Positions 1 to 11,164 of a DNA stretch of 64,000 bases are shown piece by piece. A model generated the notes under the pieces. The model ran no database searches, was not told the DNA's origin, and was given only the letters and a program-made list of their open reading frames with translations. This DNA comes from Tyto alba. Taxonomy: Eukaryota > Chordata > Aves > Strigiformes > Tytonidae. The stretch lies in assembly GCF_018691265.1 (NCBI RefSeq), contig NW_024881330.1:18744886-18808885 (forward strand). Reading direction: 5' to 3'. Made by a program: the position numbers and the translations under genes. Numbering within the stretch: position 1 is the stretch's first letter; each line of letters starts with the position of its first letter.

Positions 1-3000
1 ACTTCAAAGTGTTGCTGTTAATTTATTTTAGATTTTTCCTCTCTCACATCCAAAACCAGCCCTCTTTTCTGTGTGGGTGGTGGTGTGGTGGAAGTAGGAG
101 AATTAGGAGAATGATTTGTCTGAAAGTTTGTGCATCACATTTAAATTCTATGCAAGTGCCATCAGGTTTCTGCAGATTATTAAATATTGGCACAAGCGCT
201 GTGGGTGCCTAGAGCACTGTTGTCATGTGACAGTGGAACACTGACACTGGGGCCAGAAGAAAAGCAGTTCAAATATTGTCAATAATGTCACTATAATTTT
301 TAAAGAGAAGTGAGAGGGAGCAAATAGGTGCCCTGAACTCATAAAAAAAGGCCTGACAACTACAGATTTTGAGATAATACATAAACAGAGCTCAGAGACA
401 AATAGTGTTCTAGTTCAAAGCTGAGCCTATAGTGATTTCCTGCCTTAAAAGCTTAACCTTTATATTGTCAAATATGTTAAAACCAACATGCATTGTTTTG
501 ATATGGGTAGAAAAATATATCAAGGTCACAGTTGTCAGTGGCAATTTCAAAAAGTTTACCTTCAAGTCCCCTACTCCTCTTTTTTTCATAATTAGGAATT
601 TACCTACCAGTGATTTAAGCCTGACTGCACTCACTCTGTCACTGATTATTATCCATTACTGTTGAAAGAATCTTTTGACAGAATTCAGAATACCACTCTA
701 AGATTGTATGGTTTTGTTCCTTCATTTTTAAAATTATTTCTTAAAAATTTAGTCTTTTAATTTGTTCTGGTTTATTTTTTCATCTAGGCCATGCTTATAG
801 TTATATGATTCCACAGTAAAATTGTGAGTTATGCTTTTCAAGATAAGACAAACATGCTTACTGTTGTCAAAGTGAGAAAATAGAGAAGGAGAATGAGATA
901 CTGAGTAATCGCCTTTTTAAACTTTTTACTTAAGTAGAATTTGCTGTCCTATTTTGTGTTGTAGAGGACAGACATTGGATTATGTTGAGCACAAACTGTG
1001 ATCAGATTTTCAAAAGTTGTGATCTTTAGAGTTGAACGGAAAATGATTCTCCAAAGTGATTTAAACTGGGAAATGCTATGTTGAAAACAACGACTTCTGC
1101 TGTGAAATTGTAAGGATCTTATCCAAACTTACTTATTTCATTTAAAGCCAGGAAAAAGATAAAATTCTAAAAAAAAAAACAAAATTAAAAATACCTATAA
1201 TACCGTAGCAATTGCAAGTGTCTATTTTTTTTTTTTAATTTTATAGTTACTTTTGTTTTCAAAGTATTTAATAAAAAATGCTTTTAATGAAATATCAAAA
1301 CAAAGACTGTAAAAAAATATTCTTATGAAATTTTTTACTGTCCACAAACTACAGTTTTCCTTAGATAATTTTTCTCAAGCAATTTCAAAGTATTGGTTTC
1401 TCATTGCACTTCTGAATGATTTACATTTAATAAATCAATTTTTTGATCAACAGCATAGAATACTTTTTAATGAGTCAGAGAAGGGAGTCCTGAAATACGT
1501 GTTGACAGAGTGGAACTGAAACCACTGTCATTATAAGTTTATTTTATACACACGTCTATTAAATGTTCAGAAACATTCATACTTGATAGAAGAGGCCTCT
1601 CATAACCTCTGTTTAGGACCAGAAAAGATCATGTGTATCAGTCAGTTTATTCTGACCATCAATCCTGCTGCCTCCAAGTACAGTAGCTAGCACAAGATAT
1701 CACACTGAGGAGGTGAATATATCTTTATTGTGGAAGTTCACTGTTGCATGCAGAATACTGGTTAAAGGATTAGGATACCGCATGCTTTGTTTATTTTTTT
1801 GTATAAGTAGTTCTCTCATTAAGATGTACAATTCAATGTATGGAGAATTCTCAGTAATTCTGGTATGTCCTACCAGAAAAAATCAAGGCCTTTTTAATAA
1901 TTTACATCTATTTATGGATGAAACTAGTCATGATGTGTAGATATTAGTATATTGGTTAATGCAGGCCGAAACATGAGGTCATTTCCTCCCAAAGCTCCAG
2001 GACAGGGTCTGTAATGCAACTGTAGCAACAACAGGTTTAAATTCCTTGTAAATTCTGTTGCTGTTAATGTTTCTAAGAAGTCATGTGAAAAATGCCTTTG
2101 AGCTGAGTAATAAGTACTATACTTCCATACAGTCACACTGTTAAACACAGGGAAAATTGTGATGCAGGATAATGAAAACAACGCTATAATTTTGGAAAAA
2201 ATATCTTGTTAAGAGTAGTTTTGAATAGAAAAGCGTGTTGAAAAACAAAAAGAAAAGGACCCATTTTAAACTTTCTTATCTCATGCCTCTGAAGGGGAAA
2301 TACTTGACTGGTCAAATTCAGTGAGTCTATTGTTAATTTTGGTTTATATTTCTCCCCTAAACCTTTACAAGTCTTTACATAATCTGAATACTAAAATATA
2401 TAGTGAATATATATTCTTTCTTGGGAACGCACAGAAGTATTCTTAATAGAAAAACACTACTGGCCTGGAATCTTGTTTGCCAGGTCTTGTCTCTGCCACA
2501 GCAATGTAATTTACAGTATTGTATTTTGAGGACTTCTCATCTATTTTACTACAAAAGGAGATCATCTCTAAACCTGAAATATTTCCTGGACTACAACTTT
2601 CAAGTATATTTTATGGGAAGTGTCTAAATGAAAACTACTACTATTGATTTACTCTTCTAAGACAACAAGATATTTTAGACAAGTATGTGCTGGTTAGTTA
2701 GTTTGACTTTCTTGCATTCCAGTCACCTGACACAAAACTGTTTTGTTTTTTTTTTTCCCTGCCGCACCTCCCCCCCCCCAGCTCCGCCTCAACTGAGCAT
2801 TATAATAGGCTCTTGTTTGGATTCTCTGTCTGTTTGGACAGATACAGATCTGTCCAGAATCACTCATGACAAAACCAAAAGCAACATTTAAGACCAGGCA
2901 GCAATTCATTGTTCAGATCTGACAAGGAAAAGCATACAATAGCTCTCCTTAGAGACAGCCAAATTTGGGACAAAAGGCAGCATCAACCTCACTGAAAGAG

Positions 3001-3088
3001 TTGCTGAATGATAAATTGTTAAAAAGAAAATTTTGAGCAACTACCCATACTTAGGGTAGGATCAGATATTAAATTTTTATCTAAGTTG
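1..3088. other. Unique AT-rich non-coding DNA
   Basis: No gene or recognisable interspersed repeat is seen here. The longest open frames are under 90 codons, lack any family resemblance and have the composition of random AT-rich DNA. Small structures present are an 11-base T run at 2746-2756, a 10-base C run at 2770-2779, and a perfect 9-bp inverted repeat with a 4-base loop at 2835-2856 (TGGACAGAT / ATCTGTCCA). Conserved non-coding elements cannot be excluded without an alignment. Confidence 0.6.
2835..2856. repeat. Short perfect inverted repeat
   Basis: The 9-bp arms TGGACAGAT and ATCTGTCCA are separated by ACAG. They could form a small hairpin, but arms of this length also arise by chance in 64 kb. 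No function is assigned. Confidence 0.5.
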
Positions 3089-3093
3089 GTACT
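3089..3093. repeat. Target-site duplication GTACT (left)
   Basis: GTACT lies immediately outside the TG/CA end of the LTR and is repeated exactly at 4286-4290. A 5-bp duplication is usual for ERVL-type integrases. Confidence 0.85.
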
Positions 3094-3302
3094 TGTGGTG
3101 GGTTAGCCTTGGCTAGCAGCCAACCTCCCACCGAGCTGCTTGCTCACTCACCGTCTTTAGTGGGGCAGATGGCACAAATAAGAAGAACAAGAACAAAAAA
3201 ACTCAATAATTTGAGATAAAGACAGTGAGGTTGCTTACCTGTTACTGTCTTGGGTAAAACAGAATTGACTTGAGCTAAACTAACTTATCTATTGCCTATT
3301 CA

Positions 3303-3530
3303 GGGAAAGTTTGGACTTGACATTAGGAAACATTTTTTTACAGAGAGGGTGGTCAAACACTGGAACAGTTTTCCTACAGAGGTGGTAGATGCTCCAAGTT
3401 TGTCAGTGTTTAAGAGGCATTTGGACAATGTCCTTAATAATAAGTTTTAACTCTTGGACAGCCCTGAATTGGTCAGGGATGATGTGATCAAATGATAGCT
3501 ATAGATCCCTTACAACTGAAAATTATTATT
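3303..3530 (+). mobile_element. CR1 LINE 3' end, nested in LTR
   Basis: This is a 5'-truncated CR1 copy. It carries the end of ORF2, recognisable as the stretch around a GGTGGTCAAACACTGGAACA core, then a 3' UTR ending in a TTACAACTGAAAATTATT run before the terminal tail. It lies inside the LTR at 3094-4285, so it inserted after that LTR. A short ATTCA direct repeat (3298-3302 and 3762-3766) brackets the insert and could be a target duplication; CR1 duplications are usually short or absent, so this may be chance. Its 8-bp type tail has been replaced by the pentanucleotide array that follows. Confidence 0.85.
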
Positions 3531-3755
3531 ATTCTATTCTATTCTATTCTATTCTATTCTATTCTATTCTATTCTATTCTATTCTATTCTATTCTATTCT
3601 ATTCTATTCTATTCTATTCTATTCTATTCCATTCCATTCCATTCCATTCCATTCCATTCCATTCCATTCCATTCCATTCCATTCCATTCTTCTATTCTAT
3701 TCTATTCCATTTCATTCCATTCTATTCTATTCTATTTTCTATTCTATTCTATTCT
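3531..3755 (+). repeat. (ATTCT)n/(ATTCC)n microsatellite
   Basis: The array has 19 uninterrupted ATTCT units (3531-3625), then 12 uninterrupted ATTCC units (3626-3685), then about 70 bp of mixed ATTCT/ATTCC/TTCT units. It begins exactly where the CR1 tail should be. It reads as an open frame of about 80 codons with a 5-residue period (LFYSI), which is a by-product of the repeat and not a gene. Confidence 0.97.
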
Positions 3756-4285
3756 AAATAGATTCATGTACTGAGAAATAAGAAGACAAATATTAAAATT
3801 AAAAAAACACCTTTGTCCACCCTCCCCCAGGCTCAACTTCACTCCTGCAATACCAGTTCCTCTCCCTACCCTGCCCTGAGCAGCACAGGTGGAATGGGGG
3901 GGGTTATGGTCACTACACGGTTGTTCCTCTCTCCCACTTCTTATTTCTCACACTTATTCCCTCCTCTGGCATTGGATCTTCCACAAGGTACAGGGGACTC
4001 TGCTCTGGTGCCTGGAGCACCTCCTTCTTCTCCTTGGACCCTGGTGTTCCCTCTGCTGTTCCTTACTCTTTTTCATTCCCTCATCTTCTCTCTACCTGAC
4101 ATTTTTTGACCTTTCTTAAAAATGTTAACACAGAGGTGCTGATAGCTTGCCTTATGGGATCAGCTGTATCCTGTGGTGGGTCTTTGTCTGGCACAAGCTA
4201 GTGCCTGACCTTTTCTCAAAGCAGACATCCCTGATAACAAAGCCGAAGCCCTGTTACCAAAATCTTGCCATGGACAGCCAATACA

Positions 4286-4290
4286 GTACT
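4286..4290. repeat. Target-site duplication GTACT (right)
   Basis: Exact partner of 3089-3093, directly abutting the LTR end CCAATACA. Confidence 0.85.
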
Positions 4291-5490
4291 CATTTAAATT
4301 TTCTTCCACACAATGAGACTTACATTCAGATACAACACTTACCTACATCTCAGATCCCATATTTCAGTTCAGACCCAGAAAATAAATCTTTATATCCAGG
4401 AAATATAGAAGGTAAGAAAAATGTAATACCTGAAGATAACATGAAATTATTTAATGAAGAGTAGAATCATAATTATACATCCTATAATCTCTCTTCAATA
4501 ACAACAAGTATAGCTGCCAGTTTCCCATGATTTCTACGATCTCTGCCTTTTACAAATAGGCAAAACATGTGATGTACTATGAACATTTTACAGATCTCTC
4601 TAGTCTGGTGCCCTAAACAGTTATTTTACTTTTGTAATTTCTAGAGATATTCTTGAGAATAATCCTCCATTATAACTAATTTCCTAATGGTTGTTGCCTC
4701 ATAAGGTAATAAGGTTGGATATTCCTGTCAGGAACTGGAGGAAGAGGGTGGTGCGGTACAGCTAGAAGAGACCACTAAATGTCAGGGTGACAGTAGGAGG
4801 GAAGGGGAGAGGACAATAGTGGTCTTCTCTCTGGTGTTATGGGCTTCTTTATTATTTAAGAATTATTATTTCTAATTGATTATTGTCATCTTGAAAACAA
4901 CCCATCTAGTATGAGAACATATTGGAAAGTTAATTTGTTTTTAGATTAATTCTTTAATTCTTATAGTACTATTAAGATGTGTACAGCATCTGTAGGACCT
5001 TGGTTATAATACTGTATTCCTAAAGCCTCCATTATACTATTTTGATAAATGCGTAATGCAGCATTAACTGGAACAAAGCACATGAAGCACACTTCATTCA
5101 GAGCATCTGTTAGAGCAAACTGTAATACATAATACCTGAAAAAAATTATTCAGACCATCACTGAATCTTAATGAGGGACAGGTTTTCAGAATTAGGAACA
5201 AGCAGAAGAATACATATTTTCTTCTCTGGTATATTTCAAGACCTAAATTAATTCATATTACTGCTTCAGTGAGATTTATATTCAGACATATGTGTTAGCA
5301 AATTTTACTATAACATAGTGGGATGTTGATTTAAAAAGCATATATATATCCGTCAGACTGCTTATTTACTCTGAAGCAGCAGCTGCAAAAAAGTTTTTCA
5401 AGATAAGGGCTAAAATAATTTATGTGAATTAATCATAATTTTAAAATAATCTCAGAATATAATACATATATATATTATATATATATAAAT
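4291..5490. other. Unique AT-rich non-coding DNA
   Basis: No gene or identifiable element is seen. A short alternating TA tract lies at 5465-5489, directly against the LTR fragment that follows. A purine-rich patch at 4735-4815 (GGAGGAAGAGGG-like) has no recognised identity. Confidence 0.55.
5465..5489. repeat. (TA)n microsatellite
   Basis: Alternating TA with one phase break. It directly abuts the truncated LTR fragment at 5491. Confidence 0.9.
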
Positions 5491-5684
5491 GCACCTCTGT
5501 GATAACGCATTTAAGAAGGGACGTGATGACGGGCAGTCGAACTTGTGAGGAGGAGTTGCTGCAGCTGCATGAACACCAAGGTCAGTGGAGGAACAGAGGA
5601 AGAAAGGAGGGGGAAGGTGTGCCGGAGCAGAGACCCCCCTGTATCCTGTGGTGAGACGGCAGGGCTGCCCCCCCTGCCACCCAT
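5491..5684 (+). mobile_element. Internal fragment of family-A LTR
   Basis: This stretch is the reverse complement of roughly 10816-11010 in the LTR at 10080-11149, with about nine in ten bases matching by eye. It includes the TATA-like box (GCATTTAAGAAGG, about 5507-5519) and the purine-rich region downstream, so it reads in sense on the plus strand. Neither LTR end is present: the left edge stops at a TA microsatellite and the right edge in AT-rich DNA at about 5684. It stands out as a GC-rich block in AT-rich surroundings. It could be the remnant of a deleted LTR or a patch moved by recombination. Confidence 0.85.
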
Positions 5685-5964
5685 AAATTTATGTATATAA
5701 CTGACTCATGCTAAGTGATCAGATAAAACTTCTGACTCAGTTTGAGCTAGAGAATACCTAATAATATCAGAGATGATATGGTTGATAAAGACCTAGAATG
5801 CCTCTTGCTTTTAAATCATAGAATGTCTAATGATTTTCTCTGCTGTTGTCAAAAATTAATTGGGAATATTGAAACAGTTGACTAGTGTATGAGATTTATT
5901 CCCTTTCTGTTTTATTGTTTATCTAAATCTGTCCCCTTTGGGCAGCCAGATGGATGGTTTTGGG

Positions 5965-6001
5965 TTTTTTTTTTGTTTTTTTTTTTTTTTTTTTTTTTTT
6001 T
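5965..6001. repeat. Poly(T) tract
   Basis: T10, one G, then T26. No AATAAA lies on the minus strand directly upstream of it, so a retrocopy tail is not supported. Confidence 0.95.
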
Positions 6002-8223
6002 CTTTTTCCTGAAATATTCTTTGAAATATCATTAATATTCATAAAAATCTTTAGTTAGGGACAATTTGTTTTTCCATATGTGTATTTATCAGTTCATTAA
6101 TCATTAAGCCTGTGTCATTCTCATTTTAGTCAATGCATGGGATCAAATTTGTTACGGTGATCATGCTGAAGAATGCAAAATGAATCAGCGTATTTTCTGG
6201 GGATTTTAATTCTGCCCCTTATCCAGGCGATCCTCCTTCTGTTTCCAGACTGACTTTTCAGTCTATGTACAGGGTGTAGATTTCTCAATTTGAAGCAAAT
6301 TTTTAGGGGGCAATTCTTAGTTGATGGTTTTCTGCCTTCCCCCTGCCCCTTCCTTGTCAAAGTCATATTTTGCAGATATATGTTTTCAGAAAACAGCTGG
6401 GATTCTATTGCACTGTTCTTCTACATTTTGAAATAAATATTTCACTTATTCATTTAAGCATGTAAATTTGGAAACTTTACAATCTTTTACAATGTTTTAC
6501 AAAGAGTATTGAGATTTAATCAAGATTCCTTGGAATCAAGCAAAATTCAGCTATGAATTACTTCATTAAGTTGGTGACTCTTGGTGGTACAAGGGACAAA
6601 GGAGGTACATATGCTTAAATGAAACAATTTAGAGTAAACCTACACTGTTGTCATCTCTGTAACTTCTGTAGGAAACAACTTGAGTGCGACTGTCATTTTT
6701 TGCAATGACAGTATGAAGCTCAATTCAGTGCAATTTATCCTATTCAGTATCCTGAAAAAAGTCTCAGAGCCAGGAGGCATTAGCTTAGTCCTTGACTCCA
6801 TGGTATATTACTTACATTACCTTAGGTGAGTTATTTAGGATCAGCTCAACAAAATTAAGTGTTATAATTTACCCTTCAGAGACCAAAATGCTATTGCTTT
6901 TAATGAGAAACTAAGCATTTAAACAGACAGTAGAAACTTAATCATTTTTATGGAGTCTTTTTATGGATGTGATTCAGTTATGTTTTTATGAAATGCTGTT
7001 GCAGAATCTCTCAAAATAAATAGAACAAATACTTAAAATAAAATTTATTTTAAGTACAATCAATTGGCACTCCAGAAATCATTCATAAACAACAGATCCA
7101 AATGTCTGTGAGAGGAAAGCTATTACTGCACACTCAGTTAAAGAAATTCCTAGGATTTAATGATAATTCAAACCCCTCATTCACCTGAAAAGTGAGGACT
7201 GTCAATCTCAAGTTTCCTTGGACGTTGTACCAACCCCAGGGGAGAGTCCTCAACCTCAGCCGTGCTGCTCCAGAGAGGACTAGCTCAAAATGCCTCCCCC
7301 AGTGTACTCCATGTATACACAAGATGAACCTGATTTATGGTCAATATCAGCTCCCATTGGCTGAAGGCCTCGATTACCATAAATACCTGAGAACTAGGGG
7401 ACGAAAAGAGAATCAGCAGCCACTTTGTCTCAACAGCCAGGAAGCCTCATCTTCATTGGGGTGGATGCACCTGCCACAAACACAGACAACAGTGGAGTTT
7501 ATTTGGAACTTTTCAACAATGTATTTCCCTATTGGAAAGCTCTGATTTATCACCATATTTATGTCTAAACATTTAACTTATTTTGTAACAGAAAAATAAA
7601 ATATGACATCCAAAGCATTCATTATTTGTAAAAGCTTTGTTATGAAGTAAATCAAAACAGAGAGCACACTCATTCTACCCTTTCTGGTCTGCTATGTAGA
7701 TAAGTTAGAGAATCCATTAGGAGAGAACCATTTTCACCATCTGCTTAAAAAAGACATTTATTTTACACTGGCTCCCACATCTGTCTGAACAAAATGGGAA
7801 ACAGGCTTACTTCATTTCCAAGAAGGAGATGGAGAAAATAAGACAAAGAGGGACAGCCAAGCATTCACCTCATTACCTCTTCAGAGAATCAAGGACCTCA
7901 AAATATACTTGCCAAGCTCTAAGAAGACTGACCGAAGGAGCTGGCTTAGTTATAATTATCAATCAATTTATTTCCTTCAAAGAAAGACAGCTAATAATTT
8001 TTGAACCATCATATTTGGATATAAGGGAACAATGACAAACAGGTGTCTTTCACCCTTTATTCATACTTCTGTTAAAAATCAATTAATTTAAACTTGTGGA
8101 AAGCTGGAGGAAGTAATTAATTTTACAGTCAAAGACAGTCCTGCCAGCTCTTACATGATTAGTTACAGGAATTGTTAAAAGATGATACGAAGACCAAGAT
8201 GAAAAAAATGAAAAAATAAATTT

Positions 8224-8245
8224 AAAAAAAAAAAAAAAAAAAAAA
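8224..8245. repeat. Poly(A) tract
   Basis: 22 consecutive A within an A-rich stretch that begins near 8199. Confidence 0.95.
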
Positions 8246-8395
8246 GCAGAATTCCAATCTTTCCTCAGACAACAAAGAAAAAGGAAGTTTCTCCAGGCCA
8301 CTGTGTGCTTATTAATTTCCTAAAAGAAAAGAGGGAATGAAATTATAGCTATAGTAAAACATAACACAGTCTAATTTATTTATGAAAGAATACTC

Positions 8396-8416
8396 TGTGT
8401 GTGTGTGTGTGTGTGT
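8396..8416. repeat. (TG)n microsatellite
   Basis: About ten uninterrupted TG units. Confidence 0.95.
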
Positions 8417-8889
8417 CTTCTTCTGGTGTGTGTTTTCCTGCTTATCTGGAAATTAAAAATAACCCAAGATTTCATATAATCCCCTCCTATATACCATAAA
8501 ATTATCAAGTGCAACATAAGCACAGCTTTTAATAAATAAATGAACAGAGAAATGTGAAGTGTTGTATTTAAGCCATCCTGCTCTGGCTAAACTACCAATA
8601 TCATGTGAGGAGTTTGTAAGGAATGAAGGACTTGATGCCTTAAACATTCATCAGTGTGGAAAGCCTCAATCACAAGTTGTGGCCTTTGTGGTTAGTCTAA
8701 GAACCATCTGCCCAAGGAAGTGCAGAGTGTATTGGAGGGAGCAAGGCTCCACAACCTTGCAGTTGTATTGCCACATTCCCTAGAGAAGCCTCAAAGCGGG
8801 GAGAGGTAGACTGAATGAAACTGTATGTTGAGTTAATGCCTATGACTACACTGTTGAAGAAGGGCTAAAAGATTATTAAGACAGATAAA

Positions 8890-9258
8890 CACTCAGCACC
8901 AAATGGAACCCTGCTTCTCTTTGTCTGGTAAGCAAATCAGCCAATAAGATGAACTTAAATGGCAACAGAAAACTTTGCTGGGTGTGCACCCACTACCTAT
9001 GATTACTGGACCTGAGACAATGCTGTAACCTGGGGTGGTGATACAGATTCTTTGACTTCCTTGCTCTTCTTTCCTTTCTTTTCTTTCTTATAGGTTTATC
9101 AATGAGAGATCACACTGTTTACAGTCTTTCTCCAAGTTTAAGTTTTTTCTACTGCAAGTAAAATGTTTTAACTGGTCATTTGGTGTCATTTCACCTTAAT
9201 TTAACCCAAAGGGATCACAAAACTACAACTCCCTGGGCTCCCCGTCTGGGTTGTAACA
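8890..9258 (+). mobile_element. Possible LTR remnant
   Basis: The segment has features that resemble the 3' part of a retroviral LTR: a GTGTGCACCCACTACC motif near 8977, a pyrimidine-rich stretch at 9055-9090, and a terminal GGGCTCCCCGTCTGGGTTG followed by TAACA near 9236-9258. No matching 5' TG end or target duplication was found, and no second copy exists in the window to compare. Treat as tentative. Confidence 0.25.
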
Positions 9259-9404
9259 CAATTAGATGTCCCTTCTCGTCTGTGAATGACCATACAGTTA
9301 CTTATAAGAGATAAACCCACCAGAAAGAATTCATATAATACATTCAAATAAAACTACACAACATTTAATTCCTTATTGTTTTGCTTTTTCTTAATGTATA
9401 AAAG

Positions 9405-9757
9405 AATGTTTCACCAAGTCAATGATGAGCTTACATTATTGAGGTCAGGGAGAACTATTGACTGGTCTACCTGGACTTCGGTGAATCATTTGACAGTCTT
9501 CAAAGCTGTTGATGTATGGACCGTATGGGCAGACAGTGAAGCGGATGGAAAATTGGCTGAATTGTTGGGTCCAGAGGCTGGTGATTAGTGGCACAAAGTC
9601 TAGCTGGAAGATAAGAATTAGTAGTGTACCTCAGGGGTCATTATCAGTTTCATCCCTGTTTAACACCTTAACTAATGATCTGGACATTGGGGCAGTGTGT
9701 AACCTCAGCAAGTTTGCTGATGTCTCAGAACTGAGATGAATGGTTGACACACCAGAG
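9405..9757 (+). mobile_element. CR1 ORF2 reverse-transcriptase fragment
   Basis: This is a degenerate piece of CR1 ORF2 covering the middle of the reverse-transcriptase domain. Translated in shifting frames it gives the conserved order: a WSTWTSVNH stretch where the conserved first-aspartate region falls, then VPQGSLS, then LTNDLDIG, then LSKFADV. The second catalytic box, normally an aromatic residue followed by A-D-D, ends in V here, and frameshifts separate the motifs, so it is inactive. It stops abruptly at about 9757, where the tail of another CR1 in the opposite orientation begins. The left edge is uncertain by about 30 bp. Confidence 0.8.
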
Positions 9758-9758
9758 G

Positions 9759-9915
9759 GACATAGAATCCTAGAATGATAGCACAGTTTGAGGTGAAAGG
9801 CACTTTCAAAGTTCAGCTAGTCTAACCTCCCTGAAATGAGCAGGGACATCTTCATCAGGTTACTCAGAGCCCTTTCCAATCTGACCTTGAATGTTTTCAG
9901 GGATGTGACACTCTG
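9759..9915 (-). mobile_element. CR1 3' end, possibly half of a split copy
   Basis: The plus strand opens with CATAGAATCCTAGAATGATAG, the complement of a CR1 8-bp tail, followed by the complement of the 3' UTR and the end of ORF2 up to TTTTCAGGGATG at about 9908. The fragment at 11795 begins at the very next part of the CR1 consensus in the same orientation. The two may therefore be one CR1 split by later insertions. The copy lies flush against a plus-strand CR1 fragment, which suggests it inserted into that older copy. Confidence 0.75.
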
Positions 9916-10079
9916 AGAGCTTACTTCTAACTCCCCAAAACAGAGTCTGAGGAAACCAGCCTGGGAGAAACAGGGACTGAGAAAAACAGCCTGAGAAAAA
10001 GCTAAGGGATGGGGGGTGTGGAGGCCCTGCAGGATGAGGAATGATTTGAACACTTGCAAGTAATGAAAATATAGTCATG
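9916..10079. other. Unassigned DNA with imperfect short repeats
   Basis: This segment lies between a CR1 fragment and an LTR and is not recognised as either. It has a loosely repeated CAGCCTGxGAGAAA-like unit (about 9957-10003, two to three copies) and ends with TCATG at 10075-10079, which is the left target duplication of the LTR that follows. Confidence 0.4.
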
Positions 10080-11149
10080 TGTCATGGTTTAGGCCTGATT
10101 GGCAGCCAACCACAATGCAGCAGCTCTCTCTCCCTTCCCCTCCAGCAATGAGAAGGGATAGAGAGCCAGGCTTGGGGTTCAAGATAGGACTGGGAGGGGG
10201 AAAAATCCCCCTTTATGGGCACGAGCAAAAGGCAGACTCATTAGGGGGAAAAAAAAAAAAAAAGAACATACATTTATTACAGACACTAACAACACATAAC
10301 AGAGTAGGACAGTGAGAAGCATTACCACATCTTGAGAACACCTTCCCCCCACCCCTCCCTTCTTCCCGGGCTCAGCTCTGCTCCCGATATCTCTACCTCC
10401 TCCCCCAGTGGCGCAGGGAATGGTGGGTGCAGTCAGTGCTACCACTTCCTTCATCTTAGGTGAGGGGAGTGTCCAAAACTTGTTCCCCCCTACTCCATTG
10501 TGGTCCCCCTCTCACAGGAGACAGTCCTCCACAAACTTTCTCTGACTTGAATTCCTCCCATGGGCTGCAGCGTTCCCCACACTGCTCCGTCATGGGTCAT
10601 TAACTTCCTCCGACTGGATTCTCTCCCACAGCTGCAGCCCTTCCCGAGCTGCTCCGGCGTGGGACTCCCCCACATGCTGCAATCCTCCCAGCACTGAATT
10701 ACAGCAGCGGGGCTACCTTTTCCCACGAGACCCCGGCCTTCTTCGGGCACAGAACCTTGATAATCCGAGCAGGAACGACAGGCCACAAATCAATGTCTGC
10801 TCCACTGTAGATCTTCATGGGTGGCGGGGGGGAACGCCCTGCCGTCTCACCACAGGATACAGGGGGGTCTCTGCTCCGGCACACCTCCTGCCTCCTTTCT
10901 TCCTCCGTTCCTCCACTGACCTTGGTGTTCATGCAGCTGCAGCGACTCTTCCTCACAAGTCTGACTGCCCGTCACCACGTCCCTTCTTAAATATGTTATC
11001 GCAGAGACGCAGCCGATTGGCTCAATTTCCCAAACAGAAGTGGAGCTGACATGGAGCTGGGGGAGCTTCGAGAAGCTTCTCACAGGGGGCCGCCCCGATA
11101 GCCCCCTCCCCTGCCACCAAAAACTCCACCACTCACTCAACCCAGGACA
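10080..11149 (-). mobile_element. Family-A solo LTR, best preserved copy
   Basis: This is a full-length LTR of 1070 bp, close to the 1054 bp of the sister at 25545-26598. On the minus strand it runs from TG at 11149 to CA at 10080. A minus-strand TATA-like TATTTAAGAAGG lies at about 10983-10994 and a minus-strand AATAAA at about 10271, so U3, R and U5 can be placed. It is flanked by TCATG (10075-10079) and TAATG (11150-11154), a 5-bp target duplication with one mismatch. It keeps more CpG sites than the sister copies, which suggests it is younger. An A run at 10249-10263 interrupts the U5 region. No gag, pol or env sequence lies beside it. Confidence 0.85.
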
Positions 11150-11164
11150 TAATGGGACAAATAA

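Larger units (their letters stand above)
3094..4285 (-). mobile_element. Family-A solo LTR (ERVL-like), interrupted by CR1
   Basis: This is an endogenous-retrovirus long terminal repeat with TG at its minus-strand 5' end (4285) and CA at its 3' end (3094). It is flanked by a perfect 5-bp direct repeat GTACT at 3089-3093 and 4286-4290, so both ends are original. It aligns with 25545-26598 and 10080-11149. Minus-strand orientation is inferred from a TATA-like TTTTTAAGAAAGG around 4110-4125 and from the polyadenylation region at the other end in the sister copies. Relative to those copies it lacks about 330 bp of the middle (around 4005) and carries a CR1 plus microsatellite insert at 3303-3761. 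No proviral interior is present. Family naming rests on resemblance and on the 5-bp duplication. Confidence 0.85.
5685..9404. other. Non-coding DNA with two possible unassigned repeats
   Basis: No gene is supported. The 117-codon open frame at 7192-7545 has no recognisable family, no splice context and no codon bias that I can see. The segment 7185-7545 is richer in GC than its surroundings and contains an ATAAATACC TATA-like motif at about 7379, so it may be an old LTR. The segment 8890-9258 ends in a U5-like GTCTGGGTTGTAACA and is listed separately. Homopolymer runs lie at 5965-6001 (T) and 8224-8245 (A), and a TG repeat at 8396-8416. Confidence 0.5.

Noticed and set aside
3531..3755. Disease-type repeat expansion or satellite DNA of the ATTCC/GGAAT kind
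   Set aside because: The array is 225 bp, begins at a CR1 tail and changes from ATTCT to ATTCC units, which fits local slippage and not a centromeric satellite.
3492..3761. 89-codon open frame on the plus strand
   Set aside because: It is the translation of the ATTCT/ATTCC array; the 5-residue period is a repeat artefact.
7192..7545. 117-codon open frame as a possible exon or gene
   Set aside because: No domain, no signal for translation or splicing and no neighbouring exon; the segment may be an old repeat.
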